In this document: one piece after another, positions 25,364 to 33,330 of the stretch
Layout of the letters: every line of letters starts with the position of its first letter
How positions within the stretch are numbered: position 1 is the stretch's first letter
NCBI RefSeq assembly: GCF_002099195.1
Contig: NZ_NBYX01000007.1
Coordinates: 124,001 to 188,000, forward strand
Direction: 5' to 3'
Length of the DNA: 64,000 nt
DNA from: Burkholderia puraquae
Lineage (GTDB): Bacteria; Pseudomonadota; Gammaproteobacteria; Burkholderiales; Burkholderiaceae
Made by a program: the position numbers and the translations under genes
The notes under the pieces: generated by a model
Database searches by the model: none
What the model was told of the DNA's origin: nothing
The model's input: the letters and a program-made list of their open reading frames with translations, nothing else

Positions 25364-25795
25364 ATGCATCGCGTCAACGAAATCATGTCGCAGGACGTCG
25401 TGCGCATCGCGCCGACCGACTCGATCCGTCATGCTGCGCAACTGATGGAGCGCTACGACATCGGCGCGCTTCCCGTGTGCGAGAACAACCGGCTGGTCGG
25501 GATGGTGACGGATCGCGACCTCGCGGTGCGCGCGATCTCGGCCGGCAAGCCGCCGGAAACGCGAATTCACGAAGTCGCGTCGGGCCCGATCGAATGGTGC
25601 TTCGACGACGATTCGCTGGACGAGATCCAGCACTACATGGCCGACGCGCAGTTGCGCCGCCTGCCCGTCGTCGATCACGACAAGCGGCTGGTCGGCATGC
25701 TGTCGCTCGCGGACATCGCGACGCGCTCGGCCGGCCCCGAACGCGACGACGTCGCGAACACGCTCGAAGGCGTGTCGCAACCGAAGCAGACGTGA
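25364..25795 (+). CDS. CBS-pair domain protein
   Basis: A 143-residue protein made of two CBS motifs (about residues 7-60 and 72-125) with the usual IMSQDVVRI start, ALPVCENNRLVGMVTDRDL and RRLPVVDHDKRLVGMLSLADIA segments. Such stand-alone CBS pairs bind adenine nucleotides and act as energy or redox sensors. The partner is not known. The ATG at 25364 has AAGGAG eight bases upstream. The PRC-barrel gene follows after 91 bases and may be co-transcribed up to the terminator at 26413. Confidence 0.9.
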   Translation: MHRVNEIMSQDVVRIAPTDSIRHAAQLMERYDIGALPVCENNRLVGMVTDRDLAVRAISAGKPPETRIHEVASGPIEWCFDDDSLDEIQHYMADAQLRRLPVVDHDKRLVGMLSLADIATRSAGPERDDVANTLEGVSQPKQT

Positions 25796-25886
25796 CGGTG
25801 CGACCTTCGCCCCGTCACGACAACCCCGCGCGACCCGCAGGGCCCGCCCCGGGCACCGTCGCGCCCTACGCAGCCTGGAGGAAACC

Positions 25887-26369
25887 ATGCAGACTTCCCA
25901 TCAAGGTCAGACCCGCATCATCGGCAAGGGCGCCGCAACGGCGGCCGGCCCCGGCCCGGACGTGATGGCGGCCAATACACTGGAAGGCGACAAGGTCTAT
26001 ACGACCGACGGCGACGATGTCGGCAAGATCAAGGAGATCATGCTCGACGTGCGCTCCGGCCGCGTCGCATATGCGGTGCTGTCGAGCGGCGGCATCCTCG
26101 GCATCGGCGACAAGCTGCACGCGATTCCGTGGAGCGCGCTGACGCTCGACACCGAACGCAAGTGCTTCCTGTTGTCGGTGTCGTCGGAGCGGATCCGCAA
26201 TGCGCCGGGATTCGACAAGGACCATTGGCCGGCGATGGCCGATCCGCAATGGGCCGAGCCGCTGCACGAGTTCTACGGCAGCGCGCCGTACTGGAGCGCC
26301 GGAGACGAACTCGGGCTGACCGACCCGACCGAGGAACTGAACGATCCGCGCGCACGCGACCGTCACTGA
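25887..26369 (+). CDS. PRC-barrel domain protein
   Basis: A 160-residue protein. The PRC-barrel covers about residues 28-105 (NTLEGDKVYTTDGDDVGKIKE, then IMLDVRSGRVAYAVLSSGG). The C-terminal part is hydrophilic and ends near DPTEELNDPRARDRH. PRC-barrel proteins of this type are widespread among stress genes; their ligand is unknown. The ATG at 25887 follows GGAGGAAAC. A strong rho-independent terminator closes the unit 44 bases downstream. Confidence 0.88.
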   Translation: MQTSHQGQTRIIGKGAATAAGPGPDVMAANTLEGDKVYTTDGDDVGKIKEIMLDVRSGRVAYAVLSSGGILGIGDKLHAIPWSALTLDTERKCFLLSVSSERIRNAPGFDKDHWPAMADPQWAEPLHEFYGSAPYWSAGDELGLTDPTEELNDPRARDRH

Positions 26370-26412
26370 TCGCACCACAACTCGGTGCCGGTTCGCCGGC
26401 GCATCCGTTTTG

Positions 26413-26441
26413 AACGCCCCGCCCGCGCGGGGCGTTTTTTT
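26413..26441 (+). terminator. Rho-independent terminator after the PRC-barrel gene
   Basis: A perfect 7-bp stem CGCCCCG/CGGGGCG with a six-base loop is followed directly by seven T residues (26435-26441). Confidence 0.9.
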
Positions 26442-26480
26442 GCCTCCCGATGGCAGACGGGACGCGCGATGCGCGGGGCG

Positions 26481-27374
26481 CTACGCGCGATGCCGCAACG
26501 CGTCGATCACGACGGTGAATGCACGCGACGCCGGGCGACGGCTCGGATAGTACGCGTGGTAGCCGGGAAAGACCGGACACCAGTCGGGCATCACGATCTG
26601 CAGGTTGCCGTTGCGGACATGCTCCAGCACGACGTCCTCGGTCACGAACGCGATGCCGAACCCGTCGAGCGCGGCCTGAACCAGATGCGGCTGCGTGTTG
26701 CAGGTGATCCGGCCGTTCACGCGCGCCAGGACGTCGTTCTTGCCCTTCTTCAACTCCCACGCATAGATGCCCTTCGCCGTCGCGAGCCGCAACGTGACGC
26801 AATCGTGATCGAGCAGGTCCTGCGGCTTCCTCGGCGGCTTGCGGCCGTCGAGATACGAAGGCGCCGCGACCATTGCCATCCGGACATCCGGGCTGATCCG
26901 CACGGCGATCATGTCCTTCGCCACCTGATCGCCGTACCGCACGCCGATGTCGTAGCGCTCCTCGACGATGTTCGACAGCCCGTAATCGACCGACAGCTCG
27001 ACGCGGATATCCGGGTAGTCGGGCAGGATCTTCCTGAGTTTCGGCCAGATGATCGTATCGATCGGATGCTCGGTGGCCGTGATGCGCACCACGCCGGCCG
27101 GCTTGTCCCTGAAATCCGACAGCGCGGCCAGTTGTGCCGAGATCTCGTCGATGCGCGGCGCTACCGCCTGGAACAGCGCTTCGCCGGCGTCGGTCGTCGA
27201 CACGCTGCGCGTCGTACGCGTCAGCAGCCGCACGCCAACCCGCGCTTCGAGGTCGCGGACGGTCTGGCTCAGCGCCGACTGCGACACGCCGAGCCGCGTG
27301 GCCGCGCGCGTGAAACTGCGCTCGCGGGCCACCGCGAGAAAGACGAGCAGGTCGTTCAAATTTTCACGCGCCAT
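26481..27374 (-). CDS. LysR-family transcriptional regulator
   Basis: A 297-residue LTTR. The N-terminal winged helix-turn-helix (about 1-60) reads LLVFLAVARERSFTRAA, then VSQSALSQTVRDLEARVG. The rest is a periplasmic-binding-protein-like effector domain (about 90-295). It is divergent from the DUF4148 and MFS genes, the usual arrangement for an LTTR controlling its neighbours. The effector is unknown. The sequence is close to the group that regulates oxidoreductase or efflux genes. Confidence 0.9.
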   Translation of the reverse strand: MARENLNDLLVFLAVARERSFTRAATRLGVSQSALSQTVRDLEARVGVRLLTRTTRSVSTTDAGEALFQAVAPRIDEISAQLAALSDFRDKPAGVVRITATEHPIDTIIWPKLRKILPDYPDIRVELSVDYGLSNIVEERYDIGVRYGDQVAKDMIAVRISPDVRMAMVAAPSYLDGRKPPRKPQDLLDHDCVTLRLATAKGIYAWELKKGKNDVLARVNGRITCNTQPHLVQAALDGFGIAFVTEDVVLEHVRNGNLQIVMPDWCPVFPGYHAYYPSRRPASRAFTVVIDALRHRA

Positions 27375-27436
27375 GTCGAAAAGCTACTCCTGCGGGGACG
27401 GACGCCAATCGTAGCACCGCCGGCGGCGATTCATCG

Positions 27437-27457
27437 GATTGGCTAATAAGTCCAAGT
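27437..27457. promoter_or_regulatory. Possible LysR-type binding site
   Basis: Dyad TTGG-N9-CCAA (27439-27455) in the divergent LysR/DUF4148 interval, resembling the T-N11-A half-symmetric boxes of LTTRs. The element is short, so this is tentative. Confidence 0.3.
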
Positions 27458-27570
27458 GCGCCGTGCTACTTAATCATTCCGGCATGGCTCGCTAGACTGC
27501 GAAGCCATCGACCGACGCGTCGCGGCACAGCCCGGACGCACCGACTACCCGCTTTCCGGAGCCGCACCTC

Positions 27571-27831
27571 ATGAATATCCGCCTTCTTGCCGCCATCGCC
27601 GCACTTGTCGCCTACGGCCCGCTGTTCGCGCAATCCGCACCGGGCCTGACGCGCGAGCAGGTCCGCCAGGACATGCTTCGCTACGAGGCCGCCGGCTTCA
27701 ATCCCGCACGCATGAACCCGCGCACCTGGGTCGACGACGCACAGTCCGCCGCGGCCAGGGTGCAGGCCGGGCGCGACGACGATGCGCGCACACATCTGGC
27801 CGGGCGCGGCACGGCGACACGTTGCGATTGA
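27571..27831 (+). CDS. DUF4148 family secreted protein
   Basis: An 86-residue precursor with a signal peptide (MNIRLLAAIAALVAYGPLFAQS) and the DUF4148 pattern LTREQVRQDMLRYEAAGFNPA. Such proteins are abundant in Burkholderia and have no known function. It stands between the LysR regulator and the MFS transporter, 50 bases before the latter, and is probably co-regulated with it. Confidence 0.85.
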   Translation: MNIRLLAAIAALVAYGPLFAQSAPGLTREQVRQDMLRYEAAGFNPARMNPRTWVDDAQSAAARVQAGRDDDARTHLAGRGTATRCD

Positions 27832-27881
27832 GCGCGCAACCGCCCCTCCTTTCCGATCCTGTTCTTGTTCCCGTTCCCGAT

Positions 27882-29081
27882 ATGCAATCCGTCTCACCAC
27901 CCGATCGCGGCACGGCAGCGGATGGCGCTGCCGCGTGGGGCGCCGTCCTCGCGATGTCGCTCGGCGCGTTCGCGCTGGTCGCGTCCGAGTTCATGCCGGT
28001 CAGCCTGCTCACACCGATCGCGGGCGATCTGCACGTCAGCGAAGGCCAGGCCGGCCAGGCCATCTCCGTATCGGGCGCTTTCGCGCTGGTCACCAGCCTG
28101 TTCATCGCCTCGCTCGCCGGCCGGCGCGACCGCAAGCCGTTGCTGCTGTTGCTGACGCTGCTGACGATCGTGTCCGGAGCGCTCGTCGCATCCGCGCCGA
28201 ACTACGGCGCGTTCATCGCCGGCCGCGCGCTGATCGGCGTGGCGATCGGCGGCTTCTGGTCGATGTCGGCCGCTACCGCGATGCGTCTCGTGCCGGCGCA
28301 GCACGTGCCGCGCGCGCTGGCGATCGTGAATGGCGGCAATGCGCTGGCGACCGTCGTCGCGGCCCCGCTCGGCAGCTTTCTGGGCGGGATCGTCGGGTGG
28401 CGCTGGGCGTTCTTCAGTGTCGTACCGGTCGCCGCGGTCGCGTTCGGCTGGAAGCTCGTCAGCCTGCCGCCGATGCAGTCCACGCCGCGCGGCACGTCCA
28501 CCCACGCGCTCGGGCTGCTGGCCCGGCCGCCGGTCGCGCTCGGCATGGCCGCGGTCAGCGTGTTCTTCATGGGCCAGTTCACGCTGTTCACCTACCTGCG
28601 TCCGTTCCTCGAAACCGTCACGCATGCGGCCACCGTCACGCTGTCGCTGATATTGCTCGTCATCGGCATCGCGGGTTTCGCGGGAACGGTCCTGATCGGC
28701 GGTGTCCTGGAGCGCGGGCTCTACCGGACCCTCGTGGTCACGCCCGCACTGATGGCCGCGATCGCGGTGGCGCTGATGTTCTTCGGTGGATCCACGGCGG
28801 CAACCACCTGCCTGCTCGGCGCATGGGGCCTGCTCGGCACCGCGGCCCCGGTCGGCTGGTGGACGTGGCTCGCGCGCACACTGCCGCACGATGCGGAGGC
28901 CGGCGGCGGGTTGATGGTCGCGGTCGTGCAACTCGCGATCGGACTCGGCGCGACGATCGGCGGCATGCTGTTCGACCTGCACGGCTACCGCGCGACCTTC
29001 GCGATGAGCGCGGCACTGCTCGCGCTCGCCGGCGGGCTGGCCGTCGTCGCGGGCCGGTCAGCCGGGCGCGCCGGCGGTTGA
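27882..29081 (+). CDS. MFS transporter, DHA1 drug/metabolite efflux type
   Basis: A 399-residue protein with about 12 hydrophobic segments. The region MPVSLLTPIAGDLHVSEGQAGQAISV and the loop motif LAGRRDRKPLL (MFS motif A) are typical of the DHA1 sugar/purine efflux (SotB/NepI/AraJ-like) group. The ATG at 27882 (MQSVSP) is preferred over an upstream TTG inside the DUF4148 gene. Substrate is unknown. Control by the divergent LysR protein is inferred from position. It converges with the ferritin-like gene with only 23 bases between stops. Confidence 0.9.
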   Translation: MQSVSPPDRGTAADGAAAWGAVLAMSLGAFALVASEFMPVSLLTPIAGDLHVSEGQAGQAISVSGAFALVTSLFIASLAGRRDRKPLLLLLTLLTIVSGALVASAPNYGAFIAGRALIGVAIGGFWSMSAATAMRLVPAQHVPRALAIVNGGNALATVVAAPLGSFLGGIVGWRWAFFSVVPVAAVAFGWKLVSLPPMQSTPRGTSTHALGLLARPPVALGMAAVSVFFMGQFTLFTYLRPFLETVTHAATVTLSLILLVIGIAGFAGTVLIGGVLERGLYRTLVVTPALMAAIAVALMFFGGSTAATTCLLGAWGLLGTAAPVGWWTWLARTLPHDAEAGGGLMVAVVQLAIGLGATIGGMLFDLHGYRATFAMSAALLALAGGLAVVAGRSAGRAGG

Positions 29082-29104
29082 CGCCCGCACCCGGCTCACC
29101 CGGC

Positions 29105-29713
29105 TCACATCATCTTGCCGCGCGAACGTTCGGCGCGCGCTGCGTCGGCCGCCGATTCGACCTTCTTCACTTCCTCTGGCGGCGGCAGCACGGCCTTGAA
29201 GCCCATCGACCCGATCCACATCTCGCGCGCCCAGCCGCGCGTGTGATACAGGTGATGGTCTTCGTCGGCCTCGACCTCGTCGTGCGCGTCCTTCAGCGTC
29301 TTCGCGGCGTCACCCGACAACTGGTCGGCCGCATAGCCGATCAGTTCCCAGTTCAGGTGGTCCTTGGTCTCGGCGAGCACCACGCACTCCGCCGCGACGA
29401 TCTGCGCGGCGGCCGGATCGGCCTGCTTCCGTGCCTGCTCGATCGCATGGACGAGCGCCTTCCCGATGGCCGCCACCGCGCTGCGGCCGGGCGTCTGCGC
29501 GTCGGCGTCCATGCCGAACGTCTCGAACACCTTGCGCAGCACCGCCTGGTGATGCAACGTCTCGCGATGGTACTTCTCCCATTCCTGATGCAGATCCTCG
29601 TCGGTCGCGCATTGCAGCGCGGCCTCGTAGATCTTCGCGCCGCCAAGCTCGGTTTCGTACGCCTGGCAAAGCAATTCGCGGATGCCTTCGTGCTTCGGTT
29701 GCCGATGGGCCAT
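29105..29713 (-). CDS. Ferritin-like helical protein
   Basis: A 202-residue helical protein with acidic/His motifs spread over the bundle (AYETELGGAKIYE, EKYHRETLHHQ, LAETKDHLNWE, DEVEADEDHHLYH), consistent with a diiron or metal-binding ferritin-like fold. Homologs are common in Burkholderia stress clusters without assigned function. The ATG at 29713 follows TGGAGAG, which lies next to a terminator-like hairpin (29727-29752), so readthrough from the DUF4142 gene may be limited or controlled. Confidence 0.8.
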   Translation of the reverse strand: MAHRQPKHEGIRELLCQAYETELGGAKIYEAALQCATDEDLHQEWEKYHRETLHHQAVLRKVFETFGMDADAQTPGRSAVAAIGKALVHAIEQARKQADPAAAQIVAAECVVLAETKDHLNWELIGYAADQLSGDAAKTLKDAHDEVEADEDHHLYHTRGWAREMWIGSMGFKAVLPPPEEVKKVESAADAARAERSRGKMM

Positions 29714-29726
29714 GACTGACTCTCCA

Positions 29727-29752
29727 AAAAGACGGGCCGCACGCGCGGCCCG
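29727..29752 (-). terminator. Terminator or attenuator hairpin between the DUF4142 and ferritin-like genes
   Basis: On the minus strand, a perfect 8-bp stem CGGGCCGC/GCGGCCCG with a four-base loop is followed by TCTTTTT, which runs straight into the Shine-Dalgarno of the next gene. Confidence 0.6.
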
Positions 29753-29770
29753 GGGTTGAACGGGCACGCG

Positions 29771-30376
29771 TTACTGCGCGCCCACCTTGCGCTCGAGCGC
29801 CTGCGCCAGGCTCAGGTGATGCCGCAGCGTCGGCAGCGCGGCATTCGCAAACGCGCGTAACTGAGGATCCCTGCCTTCGCGCGCCTCGCCTTCGAACAGC
29901 GCGACGGCCTTGCGGTGCGCGTCCGGCCCGACCGCCGCGACATACGCGACGTCGAAGTCGTGCCCGCTCTTGCCGCGCAGCGCCTCGACGTCGGGATCCA
30001 GGATCTGTTCGACCTGCGGCTTCATGCCCTTGCGCGCGGCGATCTCGTTCAATTGCGCGTTCGCCTTGCCGTGATCGGCCACCATGCGCTGCGCGAACGC
30101 GCGCACGTCCGGCGACTGCGCCTGCTTCAGCGCGAGCTGGCTTGCCTGCACCTCGGCCTTGCCGGCAATCGCGGCCTTGTCGACAAATTCCGCGTCGCCG
30201 CCTTGCGGCGCCTTGGCGATTCGCGCGTCGCCCGCGCCCGACGACGGATTGATCATGCCGCCCGGCACATGTCCACTCGATGCGGGCGGCTCGCCCGGCA
30301 TCTGCGCGTGGGCGAGCCCCGCAGTGGCGAGCACGCCCGCGGCGAATGCCGCGATCGTCCAGTTGGGTCGTTTCAT
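29771..30376 (-). CDS. DUF4142 periplasmic protein
   Basis: A 201-residue precursor with a signal peptide (cleavage after LAHAQ, near residue 25), a Pro/Gly/Ser linker, then a DUF4142 four-helix domain (about 60-200) with ADHGKANAQLNEIAARKG and a late LPTLRHHLSLAQAL block. DUF4142 proteins are ferritin-like in fold; their function is unknown. The ATG at 30376 follows GGAGGAAG and overlaps the stop of the upstream SDR remnant as ATGA. Confidence 0.88.
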   Translation of the reverse strand: MKRPNWTIAAFAAGVLATAGLAHAQMPGEPPASSGHVPGGMINPSSGAGDARIAKAPQGGDAEFVDKAAIAGKAEVQASQLALKQAQSPDVRAFAQRMVADHGKANAQLNEIAARKGMKPQVEQILDPDVEALRGKSGHDFDVAYVAAVGPDAHRKAVALFEGEAREGRDPQLRAFANAALPTLRHHLSLAQALERKVGAQ

Positions 30377-30639
30377 GTGCTTCCTCCTTGCATGTGGCGT
30401 GAGGCGGCCGTCCGCCGCCGACGCTCGCGACGCCCGCCCCCTCCTTCGCGACACCCGAAACCCGTTGCGACCGCGTGGCCGATCCCGCTGTCGCCGCCCG
30501 TCACGTGCGCGACCTTGCCGGCGAGCTTGCCGCTCCCGACATAATCGGCCGCATCGTCGCGCGGCGGCAGATGCATGTCGCGCCCGGTGCCCGGCCGATG
30601 GTCCTGTTTCCGAGGCGGCGGGGTTTGTGCGGTAGTCAC
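30373..30639 (-). pseudogene. N-terminal remnant of a YghA-type short-chain dehydrogenase
   Basis: An 88-codon frame from a GTG at 30639 with a GGGAGGAA ribosome binding site. The first 57 residues match the start of SDRs of the YghA/glucose-dehydrogenase group: TPPPRKQDHRPG, then DYVGSGKLAGKVAHVTGGDSGIG, the last part being the cofactor-binding motif. After GHAVATGFG the frame turns to Arg/Gly-rich nonsense and the remaining 200-plus residues, including the catalytic Tyr and Lys, are gone. The promoter and leader look intact, so the remnant may persist as the leader of the DUF4142 operon. Confidence 0.72.
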
Positions 30640-30677
30640 GGGTTCGATTCCTCCCAGAACGGTGTCGTCGATACGTC

Positions 30678-30691
30678 GCAAGCGGCGTGCC
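30678..30691 (-). promoter_or_regulatory. Sigma-54-like -24/-12 element before the SDR remnant/DUF4142 unit
   Basis: The minus strand reads GGCACGCCGCTTGC, identical over 14 bases to the element at 17251. It lies 39 bases before the GTG of the remnant. Confidence 0.65.
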
Positions 30692-30741
30692 GTGCACGGC
30701 AAGGCCCTTATGCTTGCGTTGCGGCAAGCCGGCGTGAAAAT

Positions 30742-31311
30742 TCAGCGCTTGCCGACGCCCGACGCAGCCTCGTCGGGCCGGCGCACCGGATCGAAGTCGC
30801 TCCACTCACCGTCCCGCCAGTCTCCCTCGACGCGCTCGATCGACGTCGCGCCGGTCGCGCGCAGCACGTCCTCTGCGGTAGTCGCGGTATCGGGCACCAC
30901 GCGCACGGCGAGGATCACACCGGTTTCGCTTTGCGCGAGCGCGCCCTTGCCTTCGGCCCGCTCGCCGCGCATCCGGCCGAGCGCGCCGCCGAATGCGCCG
31001 AGATACGCGCCGGCCAGGGCGCCGGCGGCCGGCACGAACCAGTAGCGCATGCCGATCGCGTAGACGAGCAGCCCCGCGACGACGCCGATCAGCAACCCGC
31101 GCATCGCGCCGATCATCGCGCCGCGACCGCCCGGCTTCGCCGCCGTATCGGCATAGACATCGCCGCCGATCGGAAAGCGCGCGTGCTGTCCGCCCGGATT
31201 CAGGAAGAAGATCGATACGTCATCCGAACCGAATGCGCGCTCGTAAAGGTGACGCGCCCCACCTTCCGCTGCGTCGAACGTCGTAAAGCGGCCTGCGACG
31301 ATCATCGTCAT
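30742..31311 (-). CDS. Conserved membrane-associated hypothetical protein
   Basis: A 189-residue protein. The N-terminal 50 residues (MIVAGRFTTFDAAEGGARHL) look like the small alpha/beta domain of general-stress YflT/GS17M-like proteins. A Gly/Ala-rich double helix follows (about 68-112, GLLIGVVAGLLVYAIG then GALAGAYLGAFGGALG), similar to glycine-zipper membrane segments, and then a second small domain (VILAVRVVPDTATTAEDVL). The ATG at 31311 follows GAGGAG. It is 66 bases after the DUF2795 gene and probably its operon partner. Confidence 0.75.
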   Translation of the reverse strand: MTMIVAGRFTTFDAAEGGARHLYERAFGSDDVSIFFLNPGGQHARFPIGGDVYADTAAKPGGRGAMIGAMRGLLIGVVAGLLVYAIGMRYWFVPAAGALAGAYLGAFGGALGRMRGERAEGKGALAQSETGVILAVRVVPDTATTAEDVLRATGATSIERVEGDWRDGEWSDFDPVRRPDEAASGVGKR

Positions 31312-31377
31312 GGTCGTGCTCCTCGTGACGGTGGCTGCACCGCGCGCGGATCGCCCGCGGCGCAACGGGGGCGGCGC

Positions 31378-31677
31378 TTACATCAACCGCCCGAGTTCCT
31401 TCGACACCGACGCCGGCGTGCCGTACTCGCGATCGGGAATGCGGCGGAGCAGGTCGATCAGGTCACGGCCCGCCTGCGAGCGCTCGGCGCACTCGATGAC
31501 CTCCGACTTGCTGGCCGGATAGGCGATGCCCTTCAGTGCCTTCTGCACGTCGACCGGGCCCGGCGCCTTGCCGTGCCCGCCCTGATGGCCGCCCTTGTCA
31601 TGGTCTTGCTGCACGCGCTCGCCTTCGTGTGCGCGTGCGTGGCTGTATTCGTGGCCCGTATGTTGCCGGGACGTCAT
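31378..31677 (-). CDS. DUF2795 family protein
   Basis: A 99-residue protein. The N-terminal 40 residues are His/Gly/Lys-rich and probably disordered. The C-terminal half carries the DUF2795 domain (VDVQKALKGIAYPASKSEVIECA, then LLRRIPDREYGTPASVSKEL). Function is unknown. It lies between the SDR and the GS17M-like gene on the same strand with short spacers. Confidence 0.85.
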   Translation of the reverse strand: MTSRQHTGHEYSHARAHEGERVQQDHDKGGHQGGHGKAPGPVDVQKALKGIAYPASKSEVIECAERSQAGRDLIDLLRRIPDREYGTPASVSKELGRLM

Positions 31678-31704
31678 GGCAGTCTCCCTGGAAGACGAAC
31701 GAAA

Positions 31705-32733
31705 TCACGACGACGCATGGCGCGATCGCACAAGTGCGGCCACCACCAGCGCCGCCGCGCCGAGTGCGACCGCACCCGCCACCCTCGGCCGCTGAACCAC
31801 CGTGTTGTATGCGCAACCGCGCAACACGGGCCCGTCCATGCCTTCGCGCTCGTGCAACGCATGGCGCGGCGCGTAGAGTGCGTTGTCGTCGCGCGGGCGG
31901 GCGGGGCGATCCGTGCGCTGGCTGCGCCAGAAAAGCCGGGCCGCGACGCGATCGAACAGCCGCGGCGCGTGGTACGCGCTCGCCGACGTGAACTTCGCCG
32001 CACCGCCCACGAACAGCGTGCGGCGCGGATGCGCGGCCGCGAACAGGATCGCGTCGGCCACCAGTTCCGGGTCGTAGATCGGCGGCGGCAGCTTCGCCTC
32101 GACGTTCATGTAGTTTTTTGCGTGCATCACGAACATCGTGTCGATCGCAGCCGGCTTGATCAACGTGACGGACACCGGCAGATGGTCGCCCTCCATTTCG
32201 AGCCGCAGCGAATCGGTAAAGCCCTTCACCGCATGCTTCGACGCTGCATACGCGCTCTGCAACGGCACGGGCACGTCGGACGCCTCGCTGCCGATGTTGA
32301 TGATTGCGCCGCCGTGGAAGTCGCTTTTGCGCCGGAAGTGGTCGGACGCGACGAGCGATCCGTGCACGACACCCCAATAGTTGGTGTCGAACAGCCTGCG
32401 CTGGTCGTCGAGCGGCACCGCGGCGGCCGGGCCGAAGATCGACACCCCTGCGTTGTTGATCCACGTATCGAAGCCGCCGTAGGTCTCGACGGCCTGCGCG
32501 GCCGCGCGCTGCAGGTCTTCGAGGTTGCCCACGTCGCCCGCCACCGCCACCGCGAGGTCGCCATGCTGGCGAATCTCGTCGCACAACGTGTTGAGCGCCG
32601 CCTCGTTACGCGCGAACAGCACCAGCTTCGCGCCGCGGCGCGCAGCCTTGCGCGCGGTGACGAGGCCGATGCCGCTCGTCGCGCCGGTAATCACGATCGT
32701 CTGCTCGCCGACCGGTTTGAGCATGCAGTTCAT
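31705..32733 (-). CDS. Short-chain dehydrogenase/reductase with C-terminal membrane tail
   Basis: A 342-residue classical SDR: TGATSGIG cofactor motif near residue 17, NNAG in the middle, and a catalytic Tyr-x3-Lys in SAYAASKH. The C-terminal 90 residues extend past the usual 250-residue SDR core and end in a hydrophobic helix (AGAVALGAAALVVAALV) plus a basic tail, suggesting membrane attachment. Substrate is unknown. The BON gene lies 30 bases upstream, so a BON-SDR-DUF2795 operon under the sigma-54-like element at 33219 is likely. Confidence 0.87.
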   Translation of the reverse strand: MNCMLKPVGEQTIVITGATSGIGLVTARKAARRGAKLVLFARNEAALNTLCDEIRQHGDLAVAVAGDVGNLEDLQRAAAQAVETYGGFDTWINNAGVSIFGPAAAVPLDDQRRLFDTNYWGVVHGSLVASDHFRRKSDFHGGAIINIGSEASDVPVPLQSAYAASKHAVKGFTDSLRLEMEGDHLPVSVTLIKPAAIDTMFVMHAKNYMNVEAKLPPPIYDPELVADAILFAAAHPRRTLFVGGAAKFTSASAYHAPRLFDRVAARLFWRSQRTDRPARPRDDNALYAPRHALHEREGMDGPVLRGCAYNTVVQRPRVAGAVALGAAALVVAALVRSRHASS

Positions 32734-32763
32734 GGCTGAACTCCTTGTGCGGCGCCGCCGCGG

Positions 32764-33168
32764 TCACTTGGCCCGGATCGTCAACTGGTCGCGTACGTCC
32801 CGTACGCCGTCGATCTGCTTCACGACGCTGACGGCCTGCGTGCGCTGCTGCTCCTCGGGCACGCTGCCGGTGAGCGTCACGATGCCGTGCCGCGTCTTCA
32901 CGTGGATGTCGCCCGACGACAGGCCGTTCGCACCGACGAGTTCGGCCTTCGCCTTGGTCGTGATCGTCGCATCGCGGATCTTCATGCCGGTCGCCGAATG
33001 CGAAGCGGACGCCGACATCGACGCGGCGCTGTCGTCGCCGGCGGCGAACGCGTTCGGCACGATCGCCGCGCACGCGGTGGTTGCGGCAATCGCGATCGCC
33101 ATGCCGGTGCGCGTCGCCATGCGACGACGGAACCGCAGGGAGCGGGCTTGCAACGGAAATGCCTTCAT
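32764..33168 (-). CDS. BON-domain periplasmic protein
   Basis: A 134-residue precursor with a long signal sequence (basic start, hydrophobic GMAIAIAATTACAAIV, cleavage after AFA) and one BON domain (about 63-133) with the pattern AKAELVGANGL, then GIVTLTGSVPEEQQR. This is an OsmY-like organisation. BON proteins bind phospholipid or other envelope surfaces and are induced by osmotic stress. The ATG at 33168 follows AAGGAGG, and a sigma-54-like element is 51 bases upstream. Confidence 0.87.
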   Translation of the reverse strand: MKAFPLQARSLRFRRRMATRTGMAIAIAATTACAAIVPNAFAAGDDSAASMSASASHSATGMKIRDATITTKAKAELVGANGLSSGDIHVKTRHGIVTLTGSVPEEQQRTQAVSVVKQIDGVRDVRDQLTIRAK

Positions 33169-33218
33169 CGTGACCTCCTTTCGTCGAGCCGGCGTGGCCA
33201 GCGGGTGAACGGCCGAGC

Positions 33219-33232
33219 GCAAATCGCGTGCC
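33219..33232 (-). promoter_or_regulatory. Sigma-54-like -24/-12 element before the BON-SDR unit
   Basis: The minus strand reads GGCACGCGATTTGC, with GG-N10-GC spacing and TTGC at -12, 51 bases before the ATG at 33168. Confidence 0.66.
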
Positions 33233-33330
33233 GATGTCGTTGCCGATACGCGACAGACGCGCATCGCGACGCCGATCAGCTAGCGGATGCGCCAATCTGC
33301 AATGCGATTGCAGTTTTTGCGTGTCGGGCG

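Noticed and set aside
30625-30660. tRNA-like T-arm (GGTTCGATTCC)
   Set aside because: It is the reverse complement of the GGGAGGAATCG ribosome binding site of the SDR remnant. No acceptor, D or anticodon stem can be formed around it.
33295-33320. Short hairpin CTGCAA/TTGCAG followed by TTTTT on the plus strand
   Set aside because: The six-base stem is weak and no plus-strand gene ends just before it, so it is unlikely to be a terminator.
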